64,000 nt of DNA, taken from contig CAJTWF010000009.1 of NCBI GenBank assembly GCA_910579965.1, positions 1 through 64,000 of the forward strand, in the 5' to 3' direction. Under the pieces are notes generated by a model, which saw only the letters and a list, made by a program, of their open reading frames with translations, did no database searches and was not told the origin of the DNA. Origin of the DNA: an uncultured Oscillospiraceae bacterium. Lineage in GTDB: Bacteria; Bacillota; Clostridia; Oscillospirales; Oscillospiraceae. Shown here piece by piece: positions 15,485 to 24,304 of this stretch; the stretch's first letter is position 1, and each line of letters opens with the position of its first letter. The translations under genes and the position numbers were made by a program.

Positions 15485-16741
15485 TTACTTCTTCTGGCCT
15501 CTGGCCTTGCGCACGGCCAGGATCCGGTTCATCTCGTTGTAGACGATCATGAAGCCCTCGTCCACGCCCATGCCGGGCTTGGCGAGGATCTGCACCGGCT
15601 GGGTGGCCATGGCGCAGTGGACGCACACCTGGGCGCTGCGGTCCGTCTCGTTGCAGGTGCCGCCCTGGTAGGCGCCGATGCCCTTCTCCTTGCAGTAGAG
15701 CACAGCCTCAATGGTGTTGTTGATGCCGCCCAGGTCCGGGGTCTTGATCTGGACCATGTGGCCCGCCTTGCGGTCGGCAAAGATCTTGATGTCCTCCAGG
15801 GTGTTGCACCACTCGTCAGCCACCAGCTCCACGTTGATGCCCCGCTCGTCCAGCTCGCGGGTCAGGCCCGCCAGGGCCTCCACCTGGGTCTCACGGTCGC
15901 AGTCGCAGTCCATGGGGCCCTCAATGCGCAGGTGGAAGGGCTTGGCGGCCTCCTCCAGGGTGGCCAGATAGTCGGCCATCTCCTTGTAGTTGTTGTTGCC
16001 GAAGGCCGCGCCGATGGTGCCGTACACGTCGATGTGCAGCACCGGGCTGTAGCTGGGGTCAATGCGCTTCTCCTGGATGCGCTTGCTCAGCCACGCCACG
16101 TACTCGGCCAGCTTCTCGCCCTTGCGGCCCAGCTTGGTGTCGATGTTGTTGATGAGGGCGTGGGGCAGCACCTGCGCGCCCTTGATAATCATCTTGTCCG
16201 CGTTGTCGTAGCGGTCGTCGCCGGACTGGGTGAACACGGGGACGGGGGTCTCGGACACGGTGCAGCCGTACTCGTCCGCCACCACCTCGCACATGAGACG
16301 GCCCGTGGCCTTGGCCACCGCGTCCAGAATGGCCTGGGACACGCCGTAGCGGATGGCGGTGTGCAGTCGCTTGCCCTCCACCTGGATGGCCTCCATCATG
16401 GCGCACAGGCCCCGGAAGTCGTTGGCCTCCCTGCCCACCAGCTGGGGCTTGATGTGCTGGTCAATAATGGGGATGAAGTCCCGGGCCAGGAAGAGGGGAT
16501 CCCGTCCGCCCGCGCCGGAGTACTGCACGGCCGCGCAGTCGCCGTAGGCGATCTGGCCGTCCTCCAGCACCAGCATCACGGAGATGGACTCGCCGGCCTG
16601 GCGCACGGAGGCAAAGCCCTCGGTGACAGGATCGCCGGTGTAGAACACGCCGTCGTGGCCCGCGCCGGCCTTGATGGCCCGCTGATCGTCAAAGTAGAAG
16701 CCGGTGCGGCCGGGGGAGCAGATGACGTCTGTGATTTTCAT
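15485..16741 (-). CDS. mal: Methylaspartate ammonia-lyase
   Basis: A 418-residue enolase-superfamily enzyme that eliminates ammonia from (2S,3S)-3-methylaspartate to give mesaconate, step two of the methylaspartate route of glutamate fermentation. Expected Mg2+ ligands are Asp238 (HIDVYG), Glu274 (RIEGP) and Asp309 (VADEW); Lys333 (QIKTPD) is the catalytic base, in line with Asp238, Glu273, Asp307 and Lys331 of the C. tetanomorphum enzyme (413 residues). The ATG at 16741 has GGAGAG upstream; the longer frame runs into repeat sequence. It lies 227 bases after glmE, separated by a palindromic element, and may be partly uncoupled from it. Confidence 0.97.
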   Translation of the reverse strand: MKITDVICSPGRTGFYFDDQRAIKAGAGHDGVFYTGDPVTEGFASVRQAGESISVMLVLEDGQIAYGDCAAVQYSGAGGRDPLFLARDFIPIIDQHIKPQLVGREANDFRGLCAMMEAIQVEGKRLHTAIRYGVSQAILDAVAKATGRLMCEVVADEYGCTVSETPVPVFTQSGDDRYDNADKMIIKGAQVLPHALINNIDTKLGRKGEKLAEYVAWLSKRIQEKRIDPSYSPVLHIDVYGTIGAAFGNNNYKEMADYLATLEEAAKPFHLRIEGPMDCDCDRETQVEALAGLTRELDERGINVELVADEWCNTLEDIKIFADRKAGHMVQIKTPDLGGINNTIEAVLYCKEKGIGAYQGGTCNETDRSAQVCVHCAMATQPVQILAKPGMGVDEGFMIVYNEMNRILAVRKARGQKK

Positions 16742-16769
16742 GATATGTTCTCTCCTCAATAATTCAGTA

Positions 16770-16957
16770 ATGATTCTTTTTTCTCTTCCTTTTTCTTGAA
16801 AGAAAAAGGAAGCAAAAAGAACTTTAGAGGTCAAAACCCGCAGCTGCCGGCAGTCTAACGTCACGCGCTGCCGTTAGACTGCCGGCAGCCTATAAAAACA
16901 CTTGTAAAGTTTTTCTTTTTGATTCTTTTTATTTGTTCACAAAGAAAAAGAATGTTT
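16770..16957. repeat. Palindrome-rich dispersed element between glmE and mal
   Basis: Outer parts are imperfect inverted copies: TTTTTCTTGAAAGAAAAAG then GCAAAAAGAACTTTA on the left, and TAAAGTTTTTCTTTTTGATTC on the right. The centre is a perfect 18-base stem (16843-16860 with 16872-16889) built on GCCGGCAGTCTAACG. The left end recurs at 21394-21440, and the core CCGGCAGTCT...AGACTGCCGG recurs at 49592-49627. It has no open reading frame and could attenuate read-through from glmE into mal. Confidence 0.65.
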
Positions 16958-16968
16958 TCCTGTACGTC

Positions 16969-18420
16969 TTAATACCGGGGACGGCCCACCAGACGGCCCT
17001 TGCCGATGGAGTACACGTCGTCGATGACCATCTGGAAGGAGGCCTTCCGGTTCTCCGCCTTGGCCCGCTCGTCGATCTTGCCGGCGTGGAAGTCCTTCAG
17101 CTCCTGGGTGAGGGGCAGGTTGCCGGGGTTGAGGATGCGCACCGCGCCGTTGTTGTCCCGGCAGGGCAGCATCAGGCCCGCGTTGTAGCGGCAGGGGGCG
17201 AAGGGGATGTCCAGCACGCCGGCCTCCACGGCACGGCACACGCCCACGGCGATGTCCCCCTGGCCCAGCTCGAAGCACTTGTCCACGATGCACCGGGTCT
17301 CCTGGCGGATGATCTCCTCCTCCTGAGGCAGCCGGGCGTCCTGGAAGGTCTGGTCCGCCATCATGTTCACCACCTGCTTGGTGCAGCGCAGGCCCTGGGC
17401 GTTGGCCTCCATGGTGGGGATGCCCACGGCCTCGTGGGGGCTCTTGACGATGACCTTGGTGGCCTTGGAGAAGGCGGCGATGAGGCTGCCCGTGGAGATG
17501 ACGCCGAAGGCCTTGGCCTCGTCCGCCGGGAAGCCGCCCATCCACTGGTGGAGCACCGTGGTCACGTCCACGTCTGTGTAGCCGTACTTGGCCAGATACT
17601 CGTCCGTCAGCTCCTGGAGGGTGCGGATGGCCGCCACGTCCTGGACCAGATTGCCGCACTGGCCGTAGCCCACGGTGATGTTCTTCACGCCCTGCTCCGC
17701 CGCCAGCAGAGCCTCGATGATGGCCGCGGCGTGGGAGATGCAGGGGGGCACCAGGGTGCCGGTGAGGGGGCCGTAGGGCTCCCGGTTGATGGATACGCCC
17801 ATCTCCTCATAGAGGCCCGTGAGACGGTCCACGTACTGCCAGTCCCGGATGGTGCGCTCCATGGGGATGTTCTTGCAGTAGGGCAGGTTGTAGGAGATGC
17901 CGCCGCCCTCGTAGCTGGTGAAGCCGCCGGCGTAGGTGATCTCGGTGAGCAGCCGGGCGTCCGGGGTGCCGTGGCGGACCTGGAGGGGGGTGTGGACGCT
18001 CTCGATGACCTGACGGCAACCGGACACGCCGTGGTTCACCGCCGGGAAGCCGTTGAGCATGGCCCGGCTCAGGCGCACGGACTCCTTGATGCCGTTCTCC
18101 GCCTCCTCGTAGCGGTTCTGGCGGGTGTAGCTGTCAATGGTGGTGGGCAGCAGGTCCGCCTCGCCGGCGTCCTGGAGGTGCTCCATGAGCTTGATGTGCT
18201 CGCTGATGACCGGCACGCCGGCCCGGGGCTGCACCAGGGTCTTGCCCTCCGCCTTGGCGGCCAGCAGCTTCTTGGAGAAGATCCGGTCCTCCTCCATGGC
18301 CTTGTGGTAGTCCACGGCCTCCTGCAAATCCACGTCCTTCCCGGTGGGCCACTGGGTCAGGACCTCCTGCCGCAGGCGGGCGAACTCGTCGTCGGGAATG
18401 CGCTTATTTTTGATATCCAT
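16969..18420 (-). CDS. glmE: Methylaspartate mutase, catalytic subunit E
   Basis: A 483-residue TIM-barrel catalytic subunit of adenosylcobalamin-dependent glutamate mutase, which rearranges L-glutamate to (2S,3S)-3-methylaspartate. Its length equals that of the clostridial E subunits (about 483). Conserved stretches include QPRAGVPVISEHIKLMEHLQ, VNHGVSGCRQ, TPDARLLTEITYAGGFTSYEGGGISYNLPY and ITVGYGQCGNLVQDVAAIRTL. It works with GlmS, which carries cobalamin, and with the GlmL protein. The start overlaps the glmL end by 17 bases with an AAGGAG site inside glmL. Confidence 0.97.
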   Translation of the reverse strand: MDIKNKRIPDDEFARLRQEVLTQWPTGKDVDLQEAVDYHKAMEEDRIFSKKLLAAKAEGKTLVQPRAGVPVISEHIKLMEHLQDAGEADLLPTTIDSYTRQNRYEEAENGIKESVRLSRAMLNGFPAVNHGVSGCRQVIESVHTPLQVRHGTPDARLLTEITYAGGFTSYEGGGISYNLPYCKNIPMERTIRDWQYVDRLTGLYEEMGVSINREPYGPLTGTLVPPCISHAAAIIEALLAAEQGVKNITVGYGQCGNLVQDVAAIRTLQELTDEYLAKYGYTDVDVTTVLHQWMGGFPADEAKAFGVISTGSLIAAFSKATKVIVKSPHEAVGIPTMEANAQGLRCTKQVVNMMADQTFQDARLPQEEEIIRQETRCIVDKCFELGQGDIAVGVCRAVEAGVLDIPFAPCRYNAGLMLPCRDNNGAVRILNPGNLPLTQELKDFHAGKIDERAKAENRKASFQMVIDDVYSIGKGRLVGRPRY

Positions 18421-19795
18421 GCTTCTCCAGCTCCTTTTTCATGATTCGCAGGGCGGTCTGGGGCTCGTGGGCCGCCAGAAGCCCCATGGCGGCCAGAATG
18501 TAGGTCCGGTCCACCCAGATGTCCGCCTCCTTCGGCCGCAGGGAGGCCGGCTGGGCGGTGGAATAGAGGGCGTGGCGGGCAATCTCCGCCACCCGCTCCG
18601 CGTGAATCAGGCTGCCGCCGGTGACGACGATCTGCCTGACGTTGGTCAGATTTTTCCCGGACTGGACAAAGGTCTGCCCCATCAGGGTGTAGGTCTCCTC
18701 CATGGTGCCCGCGTGGCGGGCCACCGCCGTCTCCACAGCCAGGGAGGCCAGGGCGTAGTCCAGGTTCTCCAGCTCCCTGTCGCCGTTGGGCAGGCGGTCC
18801 GTGTTGGCCCGGAGCATGTCCACCAGCGCCTCCACCCGGTCCTGGCTGAGGCCGGAGAGCTGGCTCACCCGGGGGAGGCCCGCCGCCTCCACGATGCCCC
18901 TGATGCTGTAGCGCATCCCGATGTCCCCCTCCACGGTCCGCTTGGAGAAGGGCTCCGGCAGGCCCTTGTAGACGGTGTTCATCTGCTCGGGCATCCCGTC
19001 GGCCATGGAGTAGACGTCGGTGGTTGCGCCGCCCACGTCCACCGCCACCAGATCCCCGATGCCCAATTCCCCCTCGCAGCCCTTGGCCAGCAGCTCCATG
19101 GCCTGGAGCACCGCCGACGGGGTGGGCATGAGAATGCCGGAGAGGAGGTCCGTCACCTGGGACAGGCCCTTGGCCTGGACGATCCGGTTGAGGAAGATCT
19201 CCCGGATCTTGCTCTGGGTGGGCTCGATCTGCAAAACGCCGAACTTGGGCATGACGTTGGGGCACACGTGGACCTCATGCCCCGCCAGAATCCGCTGGCA
19301 CGCCCGGGCGGCCACCCGGTTTCCCGCCACCACAATGGGGAAGGCGGGGGGCAGGGAGGCCAGCATCCTGGCGTTGTGGAGGATGCACTCCTGGTTGCCC
19401 CCGTCGGTGCCGCCCACCAGCAGGAAGATGTCCGGCCTGGCGGCCTGGATGTCCTCCAGATCGTCCTCCGTCAGCTCAAAGGAGTAGAGGCCCACGATCT
19501 TGGCCCCCGCCCCCAGGCTGGCCAGCTTGGCCGCCTCGCTGGTCAGCTCCGGCACAAGGCCGCTGGCGATCATCCGCAGGCCGCCGGCGGCGGAGGAGCA
19601 GGCGTAGGTCTGGAGGTAGTCCAGCTTCCCGGTCCTCTCCTCCAGGCGGGCCAGTCCCTCCCGGAGGCCGTCGCTGATGTCGGTCTGGACGGTGGTGTAG
19701 GCCGCGGCCGTGCCCAGCAGGGCCTCGCCGTCCAGATCAACAGCCGTCAGCTTGGTGTAGGTGCTGCCAAAGTCGATGAGCAGGACGGGCCTCAT
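18404..19795 (-). CDS. glmL: Methylaspartate mutase accessory protein GlmL/MutL
   Basis: A 463-residue ASKHA-fold ATPase encoded between the two mutase subunits. MutL-type proteins are thought to reactivate the mutase by exchanging damaged cobalamin. Residues 7-17 (IDFGSTYTKLT) form the first phosphate loop and VAVDVGGATTDVYSM (about 248-262) the second; LLVGGTDGGN is a further family motif. Its start overlaps glmS by 4 bases (ATGA) and it overlaps glmE by 17, so the three are translated as a coupled set. Confidence 0.93.
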   Translation of the reverse strand: MRPVLLIDFGSTYTKLTAVDLDGEALLGTAAAYTTVQTDISDGLREGLARLEERTGKLDYLQTYACSSAAGGLRMIASGLVPELTSEAAKLASLGAGAKIVGLYSFELTEDDLEDIQAARPDIFLLVGGTDGGNQECILHNARMLASLPPAFPIVVAGNRVAARACQRILAGHEVHVCPNVMPKFGVLQIEPTQSKIREIFLNRIVQAKGLSQVTDLLSGILMPTPSAVLQAMELLAKGCEGELGIGDLVAVDVGGATTDVYSMADGMPEQMNTVYKGLPEPFSKRTVEGDIGMRYSIRGIVEAAGLPRVSQLSGLSQDRVEALVDMLRANTDRLPNGDRELENLDYALASLAVETAVARHAGTMEETYTLMGQTFVQSGKNLTNVRQIVVTGGSLIHAERVAEIARHALYSTAQPASLRPKEADIWVDRTYILAAMGLLAAHEPQTALRIMKKELEKHGYQK

Positions 19796-20226
19796 GCGCC
19801 CTCACCGTCCATGCCCAGCAGCTCCCGCAGGGCCTCGATGGTGGTCTCCGGCGGCGTGTTGGGGGGGAAGGCCCGGTCAAAGCCCATCTCCCTGAACCGC
19901 TTCTCCACGTCCTCGAAGGTCTGCTTGCCGATGACGATGTTGCCGCCCACCAGCAGGGGGATGCCCTTCAGGCCGGCCTCGTCGCACTTCTCCCGCATTC
20001 CGCGGCAGTCCAGCTCCCCCTGTCCGTACAGGGAGGAGACCACAATGGCGTCGGCGTTGGACTCGATGGCCGCCGCGATGTACTCCTCCTGGGACACCAT
20101 GACGCCCAGGTTGACCACATCGAAGCCGGCCTCCGTAAACGCGTGGTAGAGAATCTTGTTGCCCACCGCGTGTACGTCCGCGCCGATGACTCCGATTACC
20201 AATACTTTCTTTTTCCCAATCTCCAT
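19792..20226 (-). CDS. glmS: Methylaspartate mutase, cobalamin-binding subunit S
   Basis: A 144-residue B12-binding protein, the small subunit of glutamate mutase. The base-off/His-on signature DxHxxG is seen as Asp17-Val-His19-Ala-Val-Gly22, followed by LVGGN (about 100-104) that lines the nucleotide tail pocket. The ATG at 20226 is favoured by AGAGGTGG upstream; a GTG three codons earlier is possible. It is the first gene of the glmS-glmL-glmE operon. The symbol is shared by an unrelated glucosamine synthase gene. Confidence 0.97.
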   Translation of the reverse strand: MEIGKKKVLVIGVIGADVHAVGNKILYHAFTEAGFDVVNLGVMVSQEEYIAAAIESNADAIVVSSLYGQGELDCRGMREKCDEAGLKGIPLLVGGNIVIGKQTFEDVEKRFREMGFDRAFPPNTPPETTIEALRELLGMDGEGA

Positions 20227-20281
20227 GGAAGCCACCTCTGCATCGTTTTTGCCCTTGGATTTTCCAAAAGCATATATCTAT

Positions 20282-20310
20282 ATATTACATTGAACTATAT
20301 CTATTGTCAA
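20282..20310 (-). promoter_or_regulatory. Promoter of the glmS-glmL-glmE operon
   Basis: On the minus strand TTGACA (20310-20305) and TAATAT (20287-20282) have a 17-base spacer. The plus-strand octamer ATCTATAT at 20276-20283 overlaps the -10 region, and a related CTATATCT lies in the spacer. Confidence 0.85.
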
Positions 20311-20344
20311 GAGAAAAGAAGGAAATCTTTCGCCTTTTTCCCAT

Positions 20345-20389
20345 TTTGCAAGAAATGCCGCACCTCCTGCAAAACGCGGGAGGCGCGGC
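20345..20389 (-). terminator. Probable terminator after the GntR-type regulator gene
   Basis: An 11-base stem (20357-20367 with 20379-20389, one G-U pair) lies just past the stop at 20397 and is followed on the minus strand by ATTTCTTG. The T run is weak. Confidence 0.5.
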
Positions 20390-20396
20390 CTATGGA

Positions 20397-21365
20397 TTAT
20401 TTTCGCTCGCGCAAGCGCTCGATTTTTTCCTGCAAATAGAGGAAGGAGCCCTCGTCGATTTCGTAGGCGCAGCGGATGAGCTTTCCCCTGCGGGCAAAGC
20501 GGCGCATCTGCTCCACGCCGTCCGGCTCCAGGTATTTTTCCAGGTCCTCCGGCGCCAAAACAGCGTCCTTTTCCGCCAAAAAGGCGGGCAGGTCCAGCTC
20601 CCGGGACACCACGGCGGGCGTCCGGACCGCCGCGTCCCCGGCGAAGGCGGCGCAGGCCTCAAAAAGCAAGTCCCCGAACCGCTGGCTGCACCCCAGCACG
20701 CCCACCCGCTCCCCGGGCTGGAGCCGGACGATCCCCGCCATGGCGGACAAGGAAAGCCGCAGCGCCACCCTTGCAATTTTGTCGCTCTGGGGCAGGAGAT
20801 TTTTCAGCTGGCAGGCGTGCCCGCCGGTGGTGACGATGAGATCCGCCTCCTCGTCCAGGTTGTAGGGGTAGGCCTCCACGCTGGAGAGAAGGTAGGAGCA
20901 GATCTCCACGCCCTCCAGCTGCCGCAGCTGCCGGGCCATCTGGGAGAGGTTCTCGCTGCTGCTCTCGATGACCGCCACCCTGACGTCCGGGGCGTTCACC
21001 GCCCGCTCCCGCAGCTTCAGCTCCAGAAAGATGCCGATCTCCTCCGTGGAGAAGCCCAGCTCCCCCATGCCGTCCAGCATCCGGTCAATGAGGTCCATGG
21101 CCTGCTCCTTCCGGCTGCCGGCGCTGGGGGGGCGGTAGCAGACGAAGGTGCCCCGGCCCTGGACCTTCTCCACCAGACCCAGCAGCTCCAGCTCGTCGTA
21201 GGCCCGCTTGATGGTGCCCCGGGCCAGACCCAGGTCCTCGGCCATGGCCAGCACCGTGGGCAGCTGCGCGCCGGCGGACAGACGGCCGGCGCGGATGGCG
21301 GAGCGGATCTCGTCCACCAGCTGCCGGTAGACCGGCACGTCGGACTGTGCGTTGATATGAAACAT
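20397..21365 (-). CDS. GntR-family regulator with a large effector domain, probable controller of the methylaspartate cluster
   Basis: A 322-residue protein with an N-terminal winged helix (about 8-72: PVYRQLVDEIRSAIRAGRLSAG, then QLPTVLAMAEDLGLARGTIKRAYDELELLGL) and a C-terminal alpha/beta domain of about 220 residues (VRVAVIESSSENLSQMARQL, DLIVTTGGHACQLKNLLP, VGVLGCSQRFGDLL) that resembles a two-lobed periplasmic-binding-protein fold. It is not a standard FadR, HutC or MocR type. The ATG at 21365 has GGAGG 8 bases upstream. It lies 80 bases after the hydratase genes and just before the glmS promoter, so it likely regulates glutamate fermentation; ligand unknown. Confidence 0.8.
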   Translation of the reverse strand: MFHINAQSDVPVYRQLVDEIRSAIRAGRLSAGAQLPTVLAMAEDLGLARGTIKRAYDELELLGLVEKVQGRGTFVCYRPPSAGSRKEQAMDLIDRMLDGMGELGFSTEEIGIFLELKLRERAVNAPDVRVAVIESSSENLSQMARQLRQLEGVEICSYLLSSVEAYPYNLDEEADLIVTTGGHACQLKNLLPQSDKIARVALRLSLSAMAGIVRLQPGERVGVLGCSQRFGDLLFEACAAFAGDAAVRTPAVVSRELDLPAFLAEKDAVLAPEDLEKYLEPDGVEQMRRFARRGKLIRCAYEIDEGSFLYLQEKIERLRERK

Positions 21366-21393
21366 CCGCCCGCCTCCTTTGGTCATTCAGTCA

Positions 21394-21440
21394 TCATTCT
21401 TTTTCTTGAAAGAAAAAGAATCAAAAAGAACTTTTAGAGG
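21394..21440. repeat. Partial copy of the palindromic element seen at 16770
   Basis: ATTCTTTTTCTTGAAAGAAAA and following AAAGAACTTTTAGAGG match 16786-16830 with few differences. The segment is itself a hairpin. It lies between the hydratase beta gene and the regulator gene. Confidence 0.65.
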
Positions 21441-21445
21441 ATCAA

Positions 21446-22000
21446 TTACCTGGATTCCAGATACGCCTGACGGCCGGTCTCATAGAGGTTATTGCCCTGG
21501 CTGTCGATGACCACAATCACCGGGAAGTCCTCCACCTCCAGGCGGCGGATGGCCTCCGCCCCCAGATCCTCATAGGCCACAATCTCCGCCTTCTTCACGC
21601 ACTGGCTCAGAAGGGCCCCGCAGCCGCCGATGGCCCCGAAGTACACCGCGCCGTGCTCCTTCATGGCCGCGATCACCTCCGGGCCCCGCTTGCCCTTGCC
21701 GATCATACCCGTCTCCCCCAGGGAGATGAGCAGGGGGCTGTAGGCGTCCATGCGGTAGGAGGTGGTGGGGCCGGCGGAGCCGATGGCCTCGCCGGGCCGG
21801 GCCGGGGTGGGTCCCACGTAGTAGATCACCGCGTCCTTCATGTCAACAGGCAGGGGCTTGCCCTGCTCCGCCAGCTCGCACAGCCGCTTGTGGGCCGCGT
21901 CCCGGGCCGTGTAGATCACGCCGGAGATGAGGCAGCTGTCCCCGGCCTTCAGCTGCCGGGCCTGCTCCCGGCTCAGGGGGGTCTTGATGGATACCGGCAT
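21446..22000 (-). CDS. Class I fumarate hydratase-type beta subunit, probable mesaconase subunit
   Basis: A 184-residue protein matching the C-terminal (beta) half of iron-sulfur class I fumarases and tartrate dehydratases. Family motifs are SGVIYTARDAAHKRL (about 26-40), YYVGPTPARPGEAIGSAGPTT (about 60-80), GKGKRGPEV and FGAIGGCGALLSQ. It must pair with the alpha subunit encoded one base upstream. In this cluster the expected substrate is mesaconate, hydrated to (S)-citramalate, rather than fumarate; that choice is from context, since class I fumarases often accept both. Confidence 0.88.
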   Translation of the reverse strand: MPVSIKTPLSREQARQLKAGDSCLISGVIYTARDAAHKRLCELAEQGKPLPVDMKDAVIYYVGPTPARPGEAIGSAGPTTSYRMDAYSPLLISLGETGMIGKGKRGPEVIAAMKEHGAVYFGAIGGCGALLSQCVKKAEIVAYEDLGAEAIRRLEVEDFPVIVVIDSQGNNLYETGRQAYLESR

Positions 22001-22001
22001 A

Positions 22002-22841
22002 TCAGAGCACCTCCGTCTTATGTCTGGTCACGTGGCAGTTGATGTTTACCGCCACCGGCAGGCCCGCGATGTGGGTGGGGCACTGCTCAATATTCACCGC
22101 CAGGGCCGTGGTCCGGCCGCCGAAGCCCTGGGGTCCGATGCCCAGGGCGTTGATCTCCTCCAGCAGCTCCGCCTCCAGCTGGGCGTAGTAGGGCACGGCA
22201 TTCCGCTGGTCCACCGGGCGCATCAGCGCCCGCTTGGCCAGATACGCCGCCTTGTCGAAGGTGCCGCCGATGCCCACGCCCACCACGATGGGCGGGCAGG
22301 GGTTGGGGCCCGCGTCCTCCACCACCTTGCGCACAAAGTCCTTCACCCCCTGCACGCCGTCGGAGGGCCGCAGCATCCTGATCTGGCTCATGTTCTCGCT
22401 GCCAAAGCCCTTGGGGGCCACGGTGATCTCCACCTCCTGGCCGGGAACCAGGTCAATGTAGAGCATGGCCGGGGTGTTGTCCCCGGTGTTGACCCGGTCC
22501 AGGGGGTCCCGGACCACGCTCTTGCGGAGAAAGCCCTGGGCGTAGCCCTGGCGGACGCCCTCATCCACGGCGGCGCGGAGGTCCCCGCTGATGTGCACGT
22601 CCTGGCCGATCTTCAGGAACACGCAGGCCATGCCCGTGTCCTGGCAGATGGGCCGGTCATTGTCCCCGGCGATCTGGTAGTTCTCCACAATCCGGTCCAG
22701 AATCTCCCTGGCCGGGGCCCAGTCCTCCCGGGACCGGCAGGCCTCGATCTGGTTTTTCATGTCCTGGGGCAGCTGGCGGTTGGCCTGGATGCACAGCCTG
22801 CTCACCACCTGGGTAATCTGCCCTGCGTCGATTTCCCTCAT
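22002..22841 (-). CDS. Class I fumarate hydratase-type alpha subunit, probable mesaconase subunit
   Basis: A 279-residue protein corresponding to the N-terminal, [4Fe-4S]-binding part of class I hydratases. Candidate cluster cysteines are in PICQDTGMAC, in GPNPCPPIVVG and in NIEQCPTHIAG near residue 259. Typical family wording includes RVNTGDNTPAMLYIDLVPG and APKGFGSENMSQIRML. It begins 50 bases after citF and is followed at one base by the beta gene. The pair most likely forms mesaconase linking methylaspartate ammonia-lyase to citramalate lyase. A genuine fumarase role cannot be excluded. Confidence 0.88.
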   Translation of the reverse strand: MREIDAGQITQVVSRLCIQANRQLPQDMKNQIEACRSREDWAPAREILDRIVENYQIAGDNDRPICQDTGMACVFLKIGQDVHISGDLRAAVDEGVRQGYAQGFLRKSVVRDPLDRVNTGDNTPAMLYIDLVPGQEVEITVAPKGFGSENMSQIRMLRPSDGVQGVKDFVRKVVEDAGPNPCPPIVVGVGIGGTFDKAAYLAKRALMRPVDQRNAVPYYAQLEAELLEEINALGIGPQGFGGRTTALAVNIEQCPTHIAGLPVAVNINCHVTRHKTEVL

Positions 22842-22891
22842 TGCGCTACTCCTTCATTATTTTTAGTAATTTTTCTGGTAATGCTGCCGCC

Positions 22892-24304
22892 CTACAGCTC
22901 CGGCACGGCGCAGATCCGGTCCAGCACCCCGCCGTCCCGGCTGATGACCTCCGCCACCACCCGATCCCCCTTGGGCAGAGCCTTGGGCGTGCCCGTGATG
23001 GCCTCCGCCTTTGCCTTGAGTTCATGGATGTCCAGAACCGGCAGGCCCGCGTCCCTCAGCCGCTGGGCCAGGGCCCCGTTTTTTGGGTTCACGGCGATGC
23101 CGCCCTGGGTCACCAGCACGTCGATGTCCCGGCCCGGCGTGGACACGCAGGTCACCCGGTCCGTGACAATGGGCAGGCGGGCCCGGAACATAGGGGCGAT
23201 AATCATAGCCAGCTTGGCCCCCGCCGCCGTGTCGCTGTGGCCGCCGGAGCCGCCCATGATATAGCCGTTGGAGTCGGTGTGGACGTTGACGTTGAAGTCC
23301 GTGTCAATTTCCGTGGCCCCCAGGATCACCACGTCCAGGCTGTCCACCACCGCGCTGCGCATGGTGGGGCTGGCGTAGTGGAGGGCGGAGATCTCCTGGT
23401 GCCGGGGATCGGTGCGCAGGGACTCCACCGCCTGGAGGTCAAAGCACTGCACGTCCAGCAGGGACTGGAAGCACCCGGCCCGGAGCATGTCCACCATATA
23501 TCCGGTGATGCCCCCCAGGCCGAAGCTGCCCTTCACGCCCTTGGAGAGCATGATGTCCTTGAGGAAGCTGGCCGCCGCCAGGGACGCGCCGCCGGCCCCG
23601 GTCTGGAAGGAGAAGCCCTCCTCCAGGAGCCCCGAGTGCTCGATGACCCTGGCCGCATAGGAGGCCATCACCAGCCCCACCGGGTCCCGGGTGATGCGGG
23701 TGGTGCCGGAGACGATGCCCGCCGGGTTGCCGATGGCCTCCACCTCCACCACATAGTCCACATAGATCTCGGGAATGGACCAGTCCAGCAGGGGGTAGGG
23801 GACCAGGCCGTCGGTGATGACCACCACCTTTTTGGCGTACATGGCGTCCGCCGCCGCGTAGCCCAGGCTGCCGCAGGCGGACTTGCCGTACTTGCCGGAG
23901 CAGTTGCCCATGGGGTCCGCGCTGGGGGCGGCGATGAAGGCCACGTCCACCGGCGTGCGGCCGCTGGCGATGTCGCTGGGCCGGCCGCCGTGGGTGCGGA
24001 ACTCCACCGGCCTCTCCAGCAGCCCCCGGGAGATCTCCCGGCCCAGGCCGGCGGCCATGTAGTCGGTGAGAACCCCGGTGACCACGTGATTGCGGATGTG
24101 GTCCGCCAGGGGCTGGTGGGCGTCAAAGAGGGAGCTGGCGTTCACCGTCAGGTCCCGGATGCCCAGATCCGCGATCTGCTCCATGACCATGTTGAGCACA
24201 TAGTCGCCGTTTCGCAGGTGGTGGTGGAAGGACACGGTCATGCCGTCTCTCAGGCCGGTCAGCGCAATGGCCTCCCGGATGGACTTTACCACTTTCGTGC
24301 TCAC
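22892..24304 (-). CDS. citF: Citrate lyase alpha-subunit family protein, probable citramalate lyase alpha (CoA-transferase) subunit
   Basis: A 470-residue homologue of CitF, which transfers the acyl-carrier thioester between acetyl and citryl (or citramalyl) groups. Family stretches include LRDGMTVSFHHHLRNGDYVLNMVM, REISRGLLERPVEFRTHGGRP, EGFSFQTGAGGASLAAA, LGGITGYMVDM and GGSGGHSDTAAGAKL. E. coli CitF has about 510 residues; the first 40 or so are absent here, and the frame begins close to the conserved LEEAIRRSGL position (here IREAIALTGL). The start overlaps the citE end by 4 bases. In this context the expected substrate is (S)-citramalate. Confidence 0.9.
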   Translation of the reverse strand: MSTKVVKSIREAIALTGLRDGMTVSFHHHLRNGDYVLNMVMEQIADLGIRDLTVNASSLFDAHQPLADHIRNHVVTGVLTDYMAAGLGREISRGLLERPVEFRTHGGRPSDIASGRTPVDVAFIAAPSADPMGNCSGKYGKSACGSLGYAAADAMYAKKVVVITDGLVPYPLLDWSIPEIYVDYVVEVEAIGNPAGIVSGTTRITRDPVGLVMASYAARVIEHSGLLEEGFSFQTGAGGASLAAASFLKDIMLSKGVKGSFGLGGITGYMVDMLRAGCFQSLLDVQCFDLQAVESLRTDPRHQEISALHYASPTMRSAVVDSLDVVILGATEIDTDFNVNVHTDSNGYIMGGSGGHSDTAAGAKLAMIIAPMFRARLPIVTDRVTCVSTPGRDIDVLVTQGGIAVNPKNGALAQRLRDAGLPVLDIHELKAKAEAITGTPKALPKGDRVVAEVISRDGGVLDRICAVPEL

